Counted from the first letter of the stretch, positions 1-9,655 are shown. The stretch is DNA of 64,000 nt from Dactylis glomerata (GCA_007115705.1 QXEO01000734.1:1771430-1835429); one strand, 5' to 3'. Notes: a model not told the origin generated them from the sequence alone. Made by a program: numbers and translations.

Positions 1-1592
1 CTTCTTGTATTCTTGAGAAAACTCATTGGTGGAGCTAGAGCCGGCATTGCTAGCATGCTTCATCCTTGGGCCCCTTCTAGTGGACACACCCTCGGCAAAG
101 GCAACATCATCTTCACCTCTCATTGGAGCAAAAGGTTCCTTGGAGTGACCGGTGGGTTCTTTGCGTTGAAGCTTCACAACCTTGTGATCCACAAGGTTTG
201 CATCGAGAAGAGGAAGGTTGAGTCCTTGAGCACGAATGAGCCTCATGATGAACGGGGCATAGAGAGGAGTCTTCTTGCTAAGAATGCAATCGTTGATTTC
301 CTTGTGAATGAAATCCATCACATCAAGCGGCTCAATAAGTGCGGTCTCTCCTTGGCAATAGACTTCATGAGAGTAGGCCAAGAGATTCACCAAGGCCTTG
401 CGAATAGCATCAAAGTTGCCGGCTTGAGGGGCAATGGAGGCCCGGAATATGCGGAGCAAGATGTTGGACCGTTTGGACAGCCCAAGAGTGCCCCCAATGA
501 CAATCTTCTTGTCATCCCCGGTGTAGAGAGGAGCAAGCTTCTTCTTCTCATAGTACTCCCCATCAACATGCATCCTCATGCCACTAGGAGTAGTAGCACC
601 ACGGAACTCATACCCAAGGAGAGCAGCAAAGTCCATGAAATTGGAATGACAAACCTCTTCTCCGGTCATCCAAGTCATGGGGATCTCCTCACCCTCTCCA
701 AACACTAAGGTAGCAAAGAACTGTTGGACCAATGTGATGTTGTAGGACTCTTGTATCTTCATGAGTGGATGGAGCCCAAGCTTGCGAGTGATCCACACAG
801 CCTCTCCGAAGTATGCACTGTACTTGGCAAAGTGAGAGAAATCCATCACCGTCTGAGGGCAAACCGGATACTTCTTGAGGGAAGCATAAAATTCCTTCAT
901 GATCAGCTCTTGCTCTCTGCGGAAAAAGCAACGGTCACGGGAGTTCCGCGCGAGAGTGTACATATCCCTCTTCCTCATTTCAACAAACTCAGATGCTGAT
1001 AGCCCTTCCAGAGTCACAAGACTATCAAATTTGACCTTCTTAGCTGCCTCAGCTCGTTCCTCTTCGGCTATCCTTGTCTTGAGCCTCTTAGCATCTCTAG
1101 CTTGTTGAGCAATGACCGATCTCTGAGAAAGCTCCCCTGTGGCGGGATTCACAACCAACTTGTCCTTGCTATGGGCTGCCGGCTTCCGAGAACCACCTGC
1201 ACCTGTGAAAGAGTGAGGAAGATAGCAAGGTTGAGGTGACATGTCCTAGAATCCAAATATAAGCAACTATGCTGTGAAAGAGTGCACATTGGTCTGATCT
1301 AGCCGGAGTCTCCGGGGACTCGGGCCGGAGTCTCCGGCCAAAACCGGAGACTTTGCGTCCAGGCCGGAGTCTCCGGCCACAGGGGCCGGAGTCTCCGGCC
1401 GGATGCAGGAGCCCGAGCCTAGGAGACCACTTAGACCAAATCGAGTGCAATAACCACAATAAAGTTGCTAAGAAGATGATTGATAGCCACTAGAATGTAG
1501 TACACCAATTCAAACTATGGGAAACATGCACATCTCATAGATCTAGATGGAACTAGATGGAGAAGATGAAGAGCACATTTATCGGAGTCCAT
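1..1592 (-). CDS. S1 third ORF (env-position ORF), partial, two exons
   Basis: From 1202 down to base 1 the minus strand is one open frame of about 400 codons with no start of its own. It opens with a basic, Ala/Glu/Lys-rich stretch. It then aligns with the third ORF of S2 (50300-51801): both share a block with FATL, WMT, LLGY, an IAP..GN.DAIR segment, LLA followed by HE, and DVMDFI. This resembles the 'putative plant transposon protein' domain found in grass retrotransposons. An ATG plus seven bases (1583-1592) would supply exon 1, followed by an intron to an acceptor at 1203/1204 or 1197/1198. The exon phases fit (one base carried over). The donor reads AT where S2 has GT, so splicing may be damaged. 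The position matches the envelope-like gene of Sireviruses, but I see no membrane segment in the visible part. The function is unknown. Confidence 0.7.
1300..1403 (-). repeat. CCGG palindrome boxes inside the S1 third-ORF intron
   Basis: Four full boxes of the form CCGGAGTCTCCGG (plus strand) and one half box are packed into about 100 bp, inside the proposed intron. They match the boxes of the S1 LTR. Confidence 0.85.
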
Positions 1593-1798
1593 TGGCGCAA
1601 ATCGGTCGGTGGGGAGGTTCCCACACCCTCAAGGGACAGATTGGCCGGTGGCACGGCGGATCCCGGGGCTTGGGAGAGCTCCGGGCAGCGATCTTCGAAG
1701 AGGGGGCGGCAGGGGGCGAGTGTAGGGCACGGGGGCGAGTGGGGAAGAATGAACCGTTCTTCCCCACCCCGTGCCCTAAGTGATTTTTGAAACTGCCC

Positions 1799-1880
1799 GG
1801 GCCGGAGTCTCCGGTACTTACCCCGGAGTCTCCGGCCCACCGGAGTCTCCGGGCTATAAGCCCCGGAGTCTCCGGCCCCC
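1799..1880 (-). repeat. CCGG palindrome boxes upstream of the S1 third ORF
   Basis: Four CCGGAGTCTCCGG boxes lie about 210 bp upstream (in element sense) of the proposed third-ORF ATG. S2 has the same arrangement at 52361-52441, there followed by a clear TATA box. In S1 the TATA position is degenerate (an A-rich run near 1785). Sireviruses with an envelope-position gene are known to carry extra motif boxes here. Confidence 0.85.
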
Positions 1881-2273
1881 CTCGACCAGATCAATATTTA
1901 TGGTGTGAAGGACATGTCATTTAGAGATAGGTTTGTTTTAGGATGAGATGGGCTTGGGATGGACACATTGTCACTGTGTGGTACAACATGCTCATGCTTG
2001 CAAACATGCAAACAAAATCAAATAAGACCAAACATGAGCATCTTCCCATAAAATTAAGGCAATAAAGTCAAATGGGAAACTCCTCCACTAGGGAGGTTGG
2101 TGACCAAAGGGCCACCATGTATGAGTACAAAGGTATGGCACCGCGAAGATATATCTTGGGCCCAAAACCTAGACTCATCAATTAAGCTCAAAAGTGTCAC
2201 CACTGACACGATAGAACAATACGCTTACTATCGGCATTATGGGGGGAGGGATAGCCCAATCAATTAGGACCGC

Positions 2274-2284
2274 ACTCCCCCTAT
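2274..2284 (-). other. Polypurine-tract-like motif just after S1 pol
   Basis: In element sense the motif reads ATAGGGGGAGT. The same 11 bases follow pol in S2 (52896-52906), inside a conserved block that also holds a TCCCTCCCCCCAT run. It resembles the PPTs found next to the 3' LTR. Confidence 0.55.
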
Positions 2285-2343
2285 ATTCATGCCCACATCT
2301 AGAACAACACACACATTAGAGTATGGGAGTAAATGCACCTAGC

Positions 2344-5300
2344 TCAAGCCACATTGCTTGAATCAATGATATTTAGTTCATGCCTCAATTCCCGGAATCT
2401 TGCTTCATCAAGAGGCTTTGTGAATATATCGGCAAGTTGCTCATGAGTGCCAACATAAGATAGATCAATTTCTCCTCGGTTGACATGATCCCGAATGAAA
2501 TGATGACGAATCTCAATATGCTTCGTCTTATTGTGTTGCACCGGGTTGTGAGCGATCTTGATTGCACTTTCATTATCACACAAAAGAGGCACTTTGTCAA
2601 AAATGACACCGTAATCCTTCAAAGTTTGCCTCATCCATAAGAGTTGTGCACAACAACTAGCCGCGGCTACATATTCGGCTTCGGTGGTAGAGAGAGACAC
2701 ACAATTTTGTTTCTTAGATGACCAACACACCAAAGACCTTCCAAGAAATTGGCAAGCCCCGGAGGTTGATTTCCGTTCCACTTTGTCTCCCGCCCAATCC
2801 GAATCCGAGTAACCTATAAGATCAAAACTTGCTCCTTTTGGATACCAAAGACCAAAGTTAGGGGTATTTACCAAATATTGAAAGATTCTCTTGACCGCCA
2901 CTAAGTGGCTTTCCTTTGGTGCGGCTTGAAAACGTGCACAAACTCCCACACTTAACATAATGTCCGGTCTAGATGCACAAAGGTAAAGCAAGGAACCAAT
3001 CATAGATCTATAGAGTTTTTGATCCACTTCTTTACCATTAGGATCGAGATCAAGATTAACCTTTGTTGGCATGGGAGTCTTTGCACCTTTGACTCCAATC
3101 ATCTCGAACCTCTTGAGCATGTCTTGGGTATATTTGGCTTGGTTCACAAAAGTCCCTCCCTTCAATTGTTTAACTTCAAATCCAAGGAAGAACTCCAACT
3201 CCCCCATCATAGACATCTCAAACTTGTCGGTCATGAGCTTGGCAAACTCATTATTGAAAGCTTTGTTAGTAGAACCAAATATAATATCATCAACATATAT
3301 TTGGCAAATGAAAAGCTCCCCATTGACCTTCTTAGTAAAAAGAGTGGGATCGATCACCCCAATTTCAAAACCACGATCAACCAACAACTCTTTAAGGTGC
3401 TCATACCACGCACGTGGGGCTTGTTTGAGGCCATAAAGTGCCTTATCAAGTTTGTAAACGTGGTTAGGAAACTTAGGGTTTTCGAAGCCCGGGGGTTGCT
3501 TCACAAAAACCAATTCATTTAAGGGACCGTTGAGAAATGCACTTTTAACATCCATTTGTTGAAGTTTAAAGTTATGATGTGATGCATATGCAAGTAAGAT
3601 GCGAATGGATTCAAGACGGGCAACGGGAGCGAAAGTTTCACCAAAGTCAATACCCTCGACTTGGGAGAAACCTTGAGCCACCAATCTTGCCTTATTACGA
3701 ATGACTATGCCATTTGCATCTTGCTTGTTCTTGAAGATCCACTTGGTCCCAATGACATTACGGCAATCTTTAGGCCTTTCTACTAGAGTCCACACATTGT
3801 TGCGCTCGAAGTTGTTGAGTTCATCATGCATGGCATCAAGCCAATCCGGATCCTCAAGCGCCTCATAAACTTTCTTGGGTTCTATACAAGAGACAAAAGC
3901 ATGATGAGAGCAAAAGTTAGAAAGTTGCCTCCTAGTGGAGACACCTTTACGAACACTTCCAACCACATTTTCCAAGGATATGCTTCTTCGTCGTAGAATG
4001 GACTCAAGCTTCTTCTCACGGCGAGTGCGAGCCTCAAGAGGAGATTCTTGAGAGACTACTTGATCATCTTCATGATCACTGTTCTGGTCCTCGCCTTGAC
4101 CAGTAAGTGGATTGCCTTGATCATCAAGTGGACCATAGCCACGGAATTCCGAAGGATCTTCATCAAAGGCTTGATCACCTCCGGAGACTCCGGTATCCAT
4201 ACCCGGAGACTCCGGTATAGGCCGGAGAGTCCGGACCACAGGGGCCGGAGACTCCGGGCAAGATTGCTCGGTGGGATGATCTTGAGGTTGAGGGTGTGCA
4301 GCTTGTCTTTGGTCAATGTCCTGTGTGTGTTCAGCAGGTGAAGGCTCCACATGTGTAGAGCATTGTCCTTCTCCTTCGGCCAAAAGGTGTCCCTCAATGG
4401 GCCGGAAGAATCCGACACCCATTCTTCTTATGGCTTGGGGAGGAATTTCGTCACCTACATCACGAACACAACTTTGTCCTACAAAGGAACCATTATCCTC
4501 ATCGAACCTCACATTACAAGTTTCTATAACATGCCCGGTGGACTTGCTATAGATCCTATAGGAATGTGAGTCCGTGGAGTAACCAACAAAGATACCCTCT
4601 AATGCTTTAGAATCAAATTTTGACAAACGAACACCTTTCTTGAGGTAGAAACACTTACAACCAAATACCCGGAAGTACATGATGTTAGGCTTTTGCCCGG
4701 TAAGAATTTCATATGGAGTCTTGTTCAAGTTCTTGCGGAGATAAAGCCGGTTGGTGGCATGGCATGCGGTATTAATAGCTTCGGCCCAAAAGTTGTATGG
4801 AGACTTGAACTCCGCCAACATAGTTCTTGCCGCATCCATGAGAGTACGGTTCTTCCTCTCGGCAACTCCATTTTGTTGCGGGGTGTATGCAGCGGAATAT
4901 TGATGTTTGATACCCGCATCACTAAGAAACTCATTTAGGGAGTAGTTCTTGAACTCGGTGCCATTGTCACTTCTTATAGTCAATATGGTGGAATTGAATT
5001 GACGCTCAACTTCGGTGGCAAAGTCTTTGACGGTTTGTTGGGTCTCACTCTTGAATTCAAAGAAATAAACCCAAGTGTATCTTGAATAGTCATCGACAAT
5101 TACCAAGCAATATTTCTTGCCACCAAGACTTGCATAAGTGGGAGGTCCAAAGAGATCCATGTGAAGGAGCTCCAAGCACCTCTTGGAAGAGATAATAGTC
5201 TTGCTCGGATGACTTGTTTCATGCATCTTTCCTTCAATACATGCCCTACAAACACGATCTTTGGCAAAAGAAACATCCTTTAGTCCGAGTATGTGGCCAT

Positions 5301-5775
5301 TGGTGTAGAGATTTTGCAAAGCTCTCATATTGACGTGGGCTAACCGGCGATGCCAAAGCCATCCCACGTCGGCCTTAGCAATTAGGCATATCGCGGCCGT
5401 AGTGGGTTTCTCCGAAAAGTCCACCACATACAAGCCATTTTCGACATACCCAACAAAGGCAACCTTGAGAGACTTACTCCACATGACGACCATAATATCA
5501 ACATCAAAATATGTGGCATAGCCCATAGTAGCAAGTTGATGAACGGAAAGTAGATTATAACCAATGGTTTCGACAAGCATGACATTCACTAAGGACACGT
5601 CCGGAGTGATCACCACCTTACCGAAACCAAGTACCTGAGAGGATGAATTATCACCATATGAGACCGTGACATTTGAAGTATTGGGCTTTAGATCTTCCAC
5701 AATATTTTTGCTTCCGGTCATGTGGCTTGTGGCACCACTATCAATAATCCATTTTACTCCTCCGGAAGCAATGTC
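2344..5775 (-). CDS. pol: S1 pol polyprotein (protease, integrase, RT, RNase H)
   Basis: The frame opens at a GAC codon (5773-5775) right after a TAG in that frame and stays open to 2344, about 1,143 codons. In order: an aspartic protease with DSGATSHM; the His/Cys integrase N-terminus (HRRLAHVN...CRAC); the DDE integrase core, with D in LHMDLFGP, D in RSDNGTEF and E in NGVAERKN spaced D-35-E; a long acidic linker; RT with YVDD near 3290-3300; and RNase H (DSDWAGD, STTEAEYVAAA, a CDNESA segment, ADIFTKPL). All catalytic motifs I could read are present, so the enzyme could be active. There is no ATG at the true frame start. Pol is +1 relative to gag, so it needs splicing or frameshifting. The integrase-RT linker carries palindrome-box codons. 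Confidence 0.93.
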   Translation of the reverse strand, partial: DIASGGVKWIIDSGATSHMTGSKNIVEDLKPNTSNVTVSYGDNSSSQVLGFGKVVITPDVSLVNVMLVETIGYNLLSVHQLATMGYATYFDVDIMVVMWSKSLKVAFVGYVENGLYVVDFSEKPTTAAICLIAKADVGWLWHRRLAHVNMRALQNLYTNGHILGLKDVSFAKDRVCRACIEGKMHETSHPSKTIISSKRCLELLHMDLFGPPTYASLGGKKYCLVIVDDYSRYTWVYFFEFKSETQQTVKDFATEVERQFNSTILTIRSDNGTEFKNYSLNEFLSDAGIKHQYSAAYTPQQNGVAERKNRTLMDAARTMLAEFKSPYNFWAEAINTACHATNRLYLRKNLNKTPYEILTGQKPNIMYFRVFGCKCFYLKKGVRLSKFDSKALEGIFVGYSTDSHSYRIYSKSTGHVIETCNVRFDEDNGSFVGQSCVRDVGDEIPPQAIRRMGVGFFRPIEGHLLAEGEGQCSTHVEPSPAEHTQDIDQRQAAHPQPQDHPTEQSCPESPAPVVRTLRPIPESPGMDTGVSGGDQAFDEDPSEFRGYGPLDDQGNPLTGQGEDQNSDHEDDQVVSQESPLEARTRREKKLESILRRRSISLENVVGSVRKGVSTRRQLSNFCSHHAFVSCIEPKKVYEALEDPDWLDAMHDELNNFERNNVWTLVERPKDCRNVIGTKWIFKNKQDANGIVIRNKARLVAQGFSQVEGIDFGETFAPVARLESIRILLAYASHHNFKLQQMDVKSAFLNGPLNELVFVKQPPGFENPKFPNHVYKLDKALYGLKQAPRAWYEHLKELLVDRGFEIGVIDPTLFTKKVNGELFICQIYVDDIIFGSTNKAFNNEFAKLMTDKFEMSMMGELEFFLGFEVKQLKGGTFVNQAKYTQDMLKRFEMIGVKGAKTPMPTKVNLDLDPNGKEVDQKLYRSMIGSLLYLCASRPDIMLSVGVCARFQAAPKESHLVAVKRIFQYLVNTPNFGLWYPKGASFDLIGYSDSDWAGDKVERKSTSGACQFLGRSLVCWSSKKQNCVSLSTTEAEYVAAASCCAQLLWMRQTLKDYGVIFDKVPLLCDNESAIKIAHNPVQHNKTKHIEIRHHFIRDHVNRGEIDLSYVGTHEQLADIFTKPLDEARFRELRHELNIIDSSNVA
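4179..4258 (-). repeat. CCGG palindrome boxes inside the S1 pol coding linker
   Basis: Four boxes (one with a changed centre) lie between the integrase and RT domains. They are translated as PESP or TGVSG depending on frame. S2 and S4 have no boxes here. The central base is the reverse of that in the LTR boxes. Confidence 0.85.
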
Positions 5776-5785
5776 CTACAAGAGA

Positions 5786-8521
5786 TTAATTCTTGGTTTT
5801 AGGTCCCCATCTTTGAATGGGTCCTCGTTTGTTAGTCACAAGAATCTTAGGTACCCAAATAGCATATTCAATGAAACCATTATAGGGACCAACATATTTA
5901 GCATAGACATCACCATAATAGTCCCTAAGAAGAACATAATGAGGGTTATATTTTCCTGCAAAATTATTGTGAGAAAGGCCGGAGACTCCGGTCTTTGGGG
6001 GCGGAGACTCCGGGGTAGACGAACTAACCGGAGACTCCGGAGACCTTGACCCGGAGACTCCGGTCTCCTCGATTTTCTTCTTTCCATTCAACTCCTCCCA
6101 CTCCTCCTCGGTGTAACAAATGTCAAAGGGGACATGAGGAGTAGGAGCAGCAGCAGGCTTTGTCTTCTTCTTGTTCTTCTTGTTCTTCTTCTTCTTTGAG
6201 GACTCGGCCACCAAACAGAGATCCCCTTTCTTTGAGGACTCGGCAACAAAACCGAGGCCCTCCTTTCCCTTGTACAATCTTTGATTGTTCAAGAGATCAT
6301 TGAGATTCTTCTCTCCTTGAATGCAAGTGGCAAGGCCCTTAGCAAGATCGGCCTTCAACCTATTGTTCTCCTCAATGATATCACTATGATCACAAATAGA
6401 GTTAGAAGAACAAGGAACTTCAATAACTTGCATTGGGGGGACTTTAGATTGTTCAATAGTTAGTTGAATTTGAAGTTGTTCACGAATCTTGGTGAGATGA
6501 GAGAATTTGCCCTCCAAAGCCTTGTGAGCTTCTTCAAGCTTCTCAAACTTCTCACGAAGATTATTATGACCAACGTCAAATTCAACTTTCTCCTTTTTAA
6601 GCAACTTGACCATAGCGAGAGCATGGTCACGTTCTTTAGTGAGTTTTGACAAGATTAGATTATGAGACTCTTCTAGTTCCAACAATTTCTCCTCTAAAGA
6701 TACTCTCAAGTTTTGCTCTTCTTCGAGCTCAATTGATAGAGAGCCAATATCATCGGCGGCTAATCTTTCCAACTCCTCCTTCTCCTTGATGGTGTCATGG
6801 GCATCACCAAGTTCACACATTAGTGCCTCAACATATATCTTGGTTGGCCCCATCATGTTAGCAAGAAAATCATCACAAGAAACTAGTTCTTTCTTAATCT
6901 TAAGACTACTCACATCATCCAAAGAGGTAGTATTGGAATGTGATGATGAAGGAGTAGGTGATGAGGTTACCTCCGAGGCCTTAGCCATAAGACACTTGTG
7001 AGTGGTGATGATGGCGTTCTCATTTAGTGAGTTGAAGAGGGATGTAGGTGGTGTGGAGACAATGGCAATTGCGGCCACTTCTCCATTCTCTTCATCAACG
7101 GAGTCATCATCCTCGGACTCGGAGTCATACTCCTCATGAACCACCAATACCCTTTCTCCTTTCTTCTTGTTGTCCTTGTTCCCATGTTTCTTGGATGGGT
7201 AGAACTTTGATGACCGGCGCTTGGGGACGAGCCGGCCCTCATTGTCCTCCTTGTTCTCATAAGGACATTCGGCGATGAAGTGCTTGATTCCTCCACAATT
7301 GTAGCAATGCCTCACTTTAGAGTCACCACCTTTTCTTGGAAAGGATTTGAACTTGGATCCCTTCGTCTTGTGCTTGTTGGCATCCCAAAAGGCATTTGCA
7401 TTGAGAGCCAAGTGTTCATGGAGTGCAAACTTGAGATCTTCCGGAGACCAACACTCTTCTTCATATATTTCTTCTTCTCCTTCTCCTTGCTTGGACACCA
7501 CCTTGGCCTTGAGTGCAAGATTGTGAATTCCTTGTCCGGCAAGAACACGGGCTCTTGTTTCTTCCGCGTTCTTCTTCAAGATAGACAAGGCGGTGAACTC
7601 GCAAAGAACTTCATTTGAGGTCATACTCCCAAAATCCGGTCTTGAACGGATTATCTCGGATCGCATGGGTTCTCTTGGGTTGATGGAGGTGATGAACATA
7701 CGCTTGATATAGTCATCACCATTGTCTTTGCACCCAAACCCGGTCAAGGCCGTTGCAAGAGCCAAGATCCTTTGGTACATCTCATCGGGAGTCTCATTAT
7801 CACGCATAATGAAATCCCTTTCTTCACTTTTGAGCTCATCAAACTTGGAGGACCGAATACTTTCATTCCCAATGAAGAGCATAGTGAGATAGTCCCATAC
7901 TTCCTTGGCGGTGTTCAAGTTGTTGATGTGTACCGCATGAGTATCCGGTACGGCTTGTTGAAGGAGATGCTTGGCGGTGGCATTGAGTTGCTCATCAACT
8001 TCTTCCCTTCCGGTCAAGTTGAGAGGATCATGAGGAGCAAAACCATTTTGTATGACCCTCCACAAATGAGTAGAAGAGCTAGAAATATGAGATTTCATTA
8101 GTCCTTGCCATTTAATAAAATTGCGAGAATCAAGCTTGGGAGGAGATCCCATATTATTAATGTGTGGCATAGGATAATGAACCGGCAAAGGTGAGTAAGT
8201 GTTAGGGGGTGGAATGTTAGCACCCATTGCCGGACCAACATTTTCCTTAGGAAGGTCACCTTTATTCTCGGCAGAGGTGGAGCCATTGTTAGGTGGCTTC
8301 ACCTTAGCCAAGGAGAGTTCCACACTAGGAGTGGTGTTTGGGTCGGTGGGCCCGGAAGGTTTTCTTCCAAAATATTCCTCAAACATAGCCTTCATTTCCA
8401 ATCTCATAGTGGTTTGCATTGTGTCCAAGGACGCCAAATGCTCCTCACGTGAGATTGAAGAGGAAGAGATAGATGGAGGAGTATCTTCGGGAGGAGGTTC
8501 TTTACTCTTATCCCCATCCAT
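5786..8521 (-). CDS. gag: S1 gag, capsid-nucleocapsid protein
   Basis: The protein has 911 residues and starts at an ATG 45 bases inside the PBS. The N-terminal third is the Copia gag domain: a landmark near residues 125-150 with LDSRNFIKWQ, then LWRVI, then TAKEVWDYL and DELKSEERDF. A zinc knuckle CX2CX4HX4C begins at Cys406 (CYNC...H...C). Residues of about 560-720 are a heptad-rich coiled coil. A Lys-rich block (KKKKNKKNKKK) follows, then a Ser/Pro linker encoded by palindrome boxes, and a conserved C-terminus with HYVLLRDYYGDVYAKYVGP. A gag this long with a coiled coil is typical of Sireviruses; most Copia gags are about half the length. It should form the cytoplasmic particle that packages element RNA. 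The stop lies 10 bases before the pol frame opens. Confidence 0.93.
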   Translation of the reverse strand: MDGDKSKEPPPEDTPPSISSSSISREEHLASLDTMQTTMRLEMKAMFEEYFGRKPSGPTDPNTTPSVELSLAKVKPPNNGSTSAENKGDLPKENVGPAMGANIPPPNTYSPLPVHYPMPHINNMGSPPKLDSRNFIKWQGLMKSHISSSSTHLWRVIQNGFAPHDPLNLTGREEVDEQLNATAKHLLQQAVPDTHAVHINNLNTAKEVWDYLTMLFIGNESIRSSKFDELKSEERDFIMRDNETPDEMYQRILALATALTGFGCKDNGDDYIKRMFITSINPREPMRSEIIRSRPDFGSMTSNEVLCEFTALSILKKNAEETRARVLAGQGIHNLALKAKVVSKQGEGEEEIYEEECWSPEDLKFALHEHLALNANAFWDANKHKTKGSKFKSFPRKGGDSKVRHCYNCGGIKHFIAECPYENKEDNEGRLVPKRRSSKFYPSKKHGNKDNKKKGERVLVVHEEYDSESEDDDSVDEENGEVAAIAIVSTPPTSLFNSLNENAIITTHKCLMAKASEVTSSPTPSSSHSNTTSLDDVSSLKIKKELVSCDDFLANMMGPTKIYVEALMCELGDAHDTIKEKEELERLAADDIGSLSIELEEEQNLRVSLEEKLLELEESHNLILSKLTKERDHALAMVKLLKKEKVEFDVGHNNLREKFEKLEEAHKALEGKFSHLTKIREQLQIQLTIEQSKVPPMQVIEVPCSSNSICDHSDIIEENNRLKADLAKGLATCIQGEKNLNDLLNNQRLYKGKEGLGFVAESSKKGDLCLVAESSKKKKNKKNKKKTKPAAAPTPHVPFDICYTEEEWEELNGKKKIEETGVSGSRSPESPVSSSTPESPPPKTGVSGLSHNNFAGKYNPHYVLLRDYYGDVYAKYVGPYNGFIEYAIWVPKILVTNKRGPIQRWGPKTKN
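5979..6063 (-). repeat. CCGG palindrome boxes inside the S1 gag C-terminus
   Basis: Four boxes with a CCGGAGTCTCCGG core (element sense) are translated as TGVSG, PESP, PESP and TGVSG. They insert a Ser/Pro/Gly segment between the Lys-rich block and the conserved C-terminus. The S2 and S4 gags lack it. Confidence 0.87.
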
Positions 8522-8565
8522 GGTCGCTCAAACTCTTAGGCGGTTAAGCCCGAATAAGAGACCAC

Positions 8566-8577
8566 GCTCTGATACCA
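8566..8577 (-). other. S1 primer binding site (initiator tRNA-Met)
   Basis: TGGTATCAGAGC in element sense starts two bases after the LTR. It is the standard plant Copia PBS, complementary to the 3' end of initiator tRNA-Met. Confidence 0.93.
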
Positions 8578-9287
8578 ATTGAAAGGATCGTATGAGCGAC
8601 TAGAGGGGGGGGTGAATAGGAGCTACCCAATAATTTTAATTCTTTTCAAGTTAGGGCTAGACAAGAAGGTAAATTCTCTAGATGTGATACTAAGTGAATT
8701 TACCTAGAGTGACAAGCAAGCTAGCAATAACAATATAAGTAAAGGCACAAGTAAAGGATAGAGGTCACCGCAATGAAGACACGAAGACACGAGGATGTAT
8801 TCCCGTAGTTCCTTCCTTGTTACGGGAAGTACGTCTACGTTGGAGAGGTGTGGGGCCACAAAGGCCACCAACGCCACAAAGGCTCACCCTATTCTCCGGT
8901 GAACAAGCCACAAAGGCGAGTTCACGCTCCACTAAGCGATGCCCTTGAAGGCGGCACGACACCTTTACACAAAGTATTGGGGCAAGCTCCACAACTCAAT
9001 TGGAGGCTCCCAATAGGCCCACCAAGCTCTTACACACAAAGTCAAGCTTGGGGGACGGCTTCTTCCGGCTATAAATCCGATGAATCACACAAGTAACAAG
9101 CCCCTCAACAAAGAGAGGGGGGAAATCAAATCGCCTTGGTGGAAGTGTAGATCTAGGTCTTCTCCCTCAAATCCCAAAAGGGCTTTGAGTTCTATTGGCT
9201 AGGGAGAGAGATCTTGAGCTTTGAAGCTTTGGAACAATGGTGGAGAGAGAGTGGAAGCCGCAGCCTTCTCTTGAGGAAGAAGAAGGC

Positions 9288-9295
9288 TTTATATA
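9288..9295 (-). promoter_or_regulatory. TATA box of the S1 5' LTR
   Basis: TATATAAA in element sense lies about 40 bp downstream of the palindrome array. The order boxes-TATA recurs in all three Sirevirus LTRs here, so this is the likely core promoter of the element. Confidence 0.75.
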
Positions 9296-9331
9296 CTCCT
9301 CCTCGAAATGTAGCCGTTGCTGGTCGACTAG

Positions 9332-9655
9332 GGCCGGAGTCTCCGGCCAGGAGGGCCGGAGTCTCCGCCCTAAGTGACTCCAGGGCCGGAGTCTCCGGCC
9401 AGAGACAGAAGTCTCCGGCCCAACTCCGGCCTGGTCACTGCATAGACCAGCTCCTTAGCAAACCCTAACCCAGCCAGAGAGACCGGAGTCTCCGGCCACT
9501 GGGACCGGAGTCTCCGCCCCACCCGGAGTCTCCGGCCAGAGACAAAAGTCTCCGGCCCAACTCCGGGCAGGTCTCTGCTTAGACCAACTGGGAGGATTGC
9601 TAGGGCGATACTCCTAGGCCGGAGTCTCCGGCCACCAGGGCCGGAGTCTCCGCCC
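9332..9655 (-). repeat. CCGG palindrome array in the S1 LTR (motif boxes)
   Basis: About ten boxes with core CCGGAGTCTCC(G/C) occur in 325 bp. Part of the array is a longer repeat: the segment running from AGAGACA through CCCAACTCCGG into a GTC..TGC..AGACCA tail occurs twice, near 9400 and 9537. It matches the Sirevirus motif boxes with a CGG-CCG core upstream of the promoter. Confidence 0.9.

Noticed and set aside
13..708. 231-codon plus-strand frame over the S1 third ORF
   Set aside because: It is the antisense shadow of the conserved minus-strand frame shared with S2.
1553..1894. Minus-strand 113-codon frame through the boxes upstream of the S1 third ORF
   Set aside because: Low-complexity, box-derived, not conserved in S2; the short exon 1 model fits better.
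8566..8577. TGGTATCAGAGC motifs as possible tRNA genes
   Set aside because: They are primer binding sites at LTR borders; no tRNA fold surrounds them.
9332..9655. Regular palindromes as a CRISPR array
   Set aside because: Eukaryotic LTR context, no unique spacers of constant length; spacing and boxes fit Sirevirus motif boxes.
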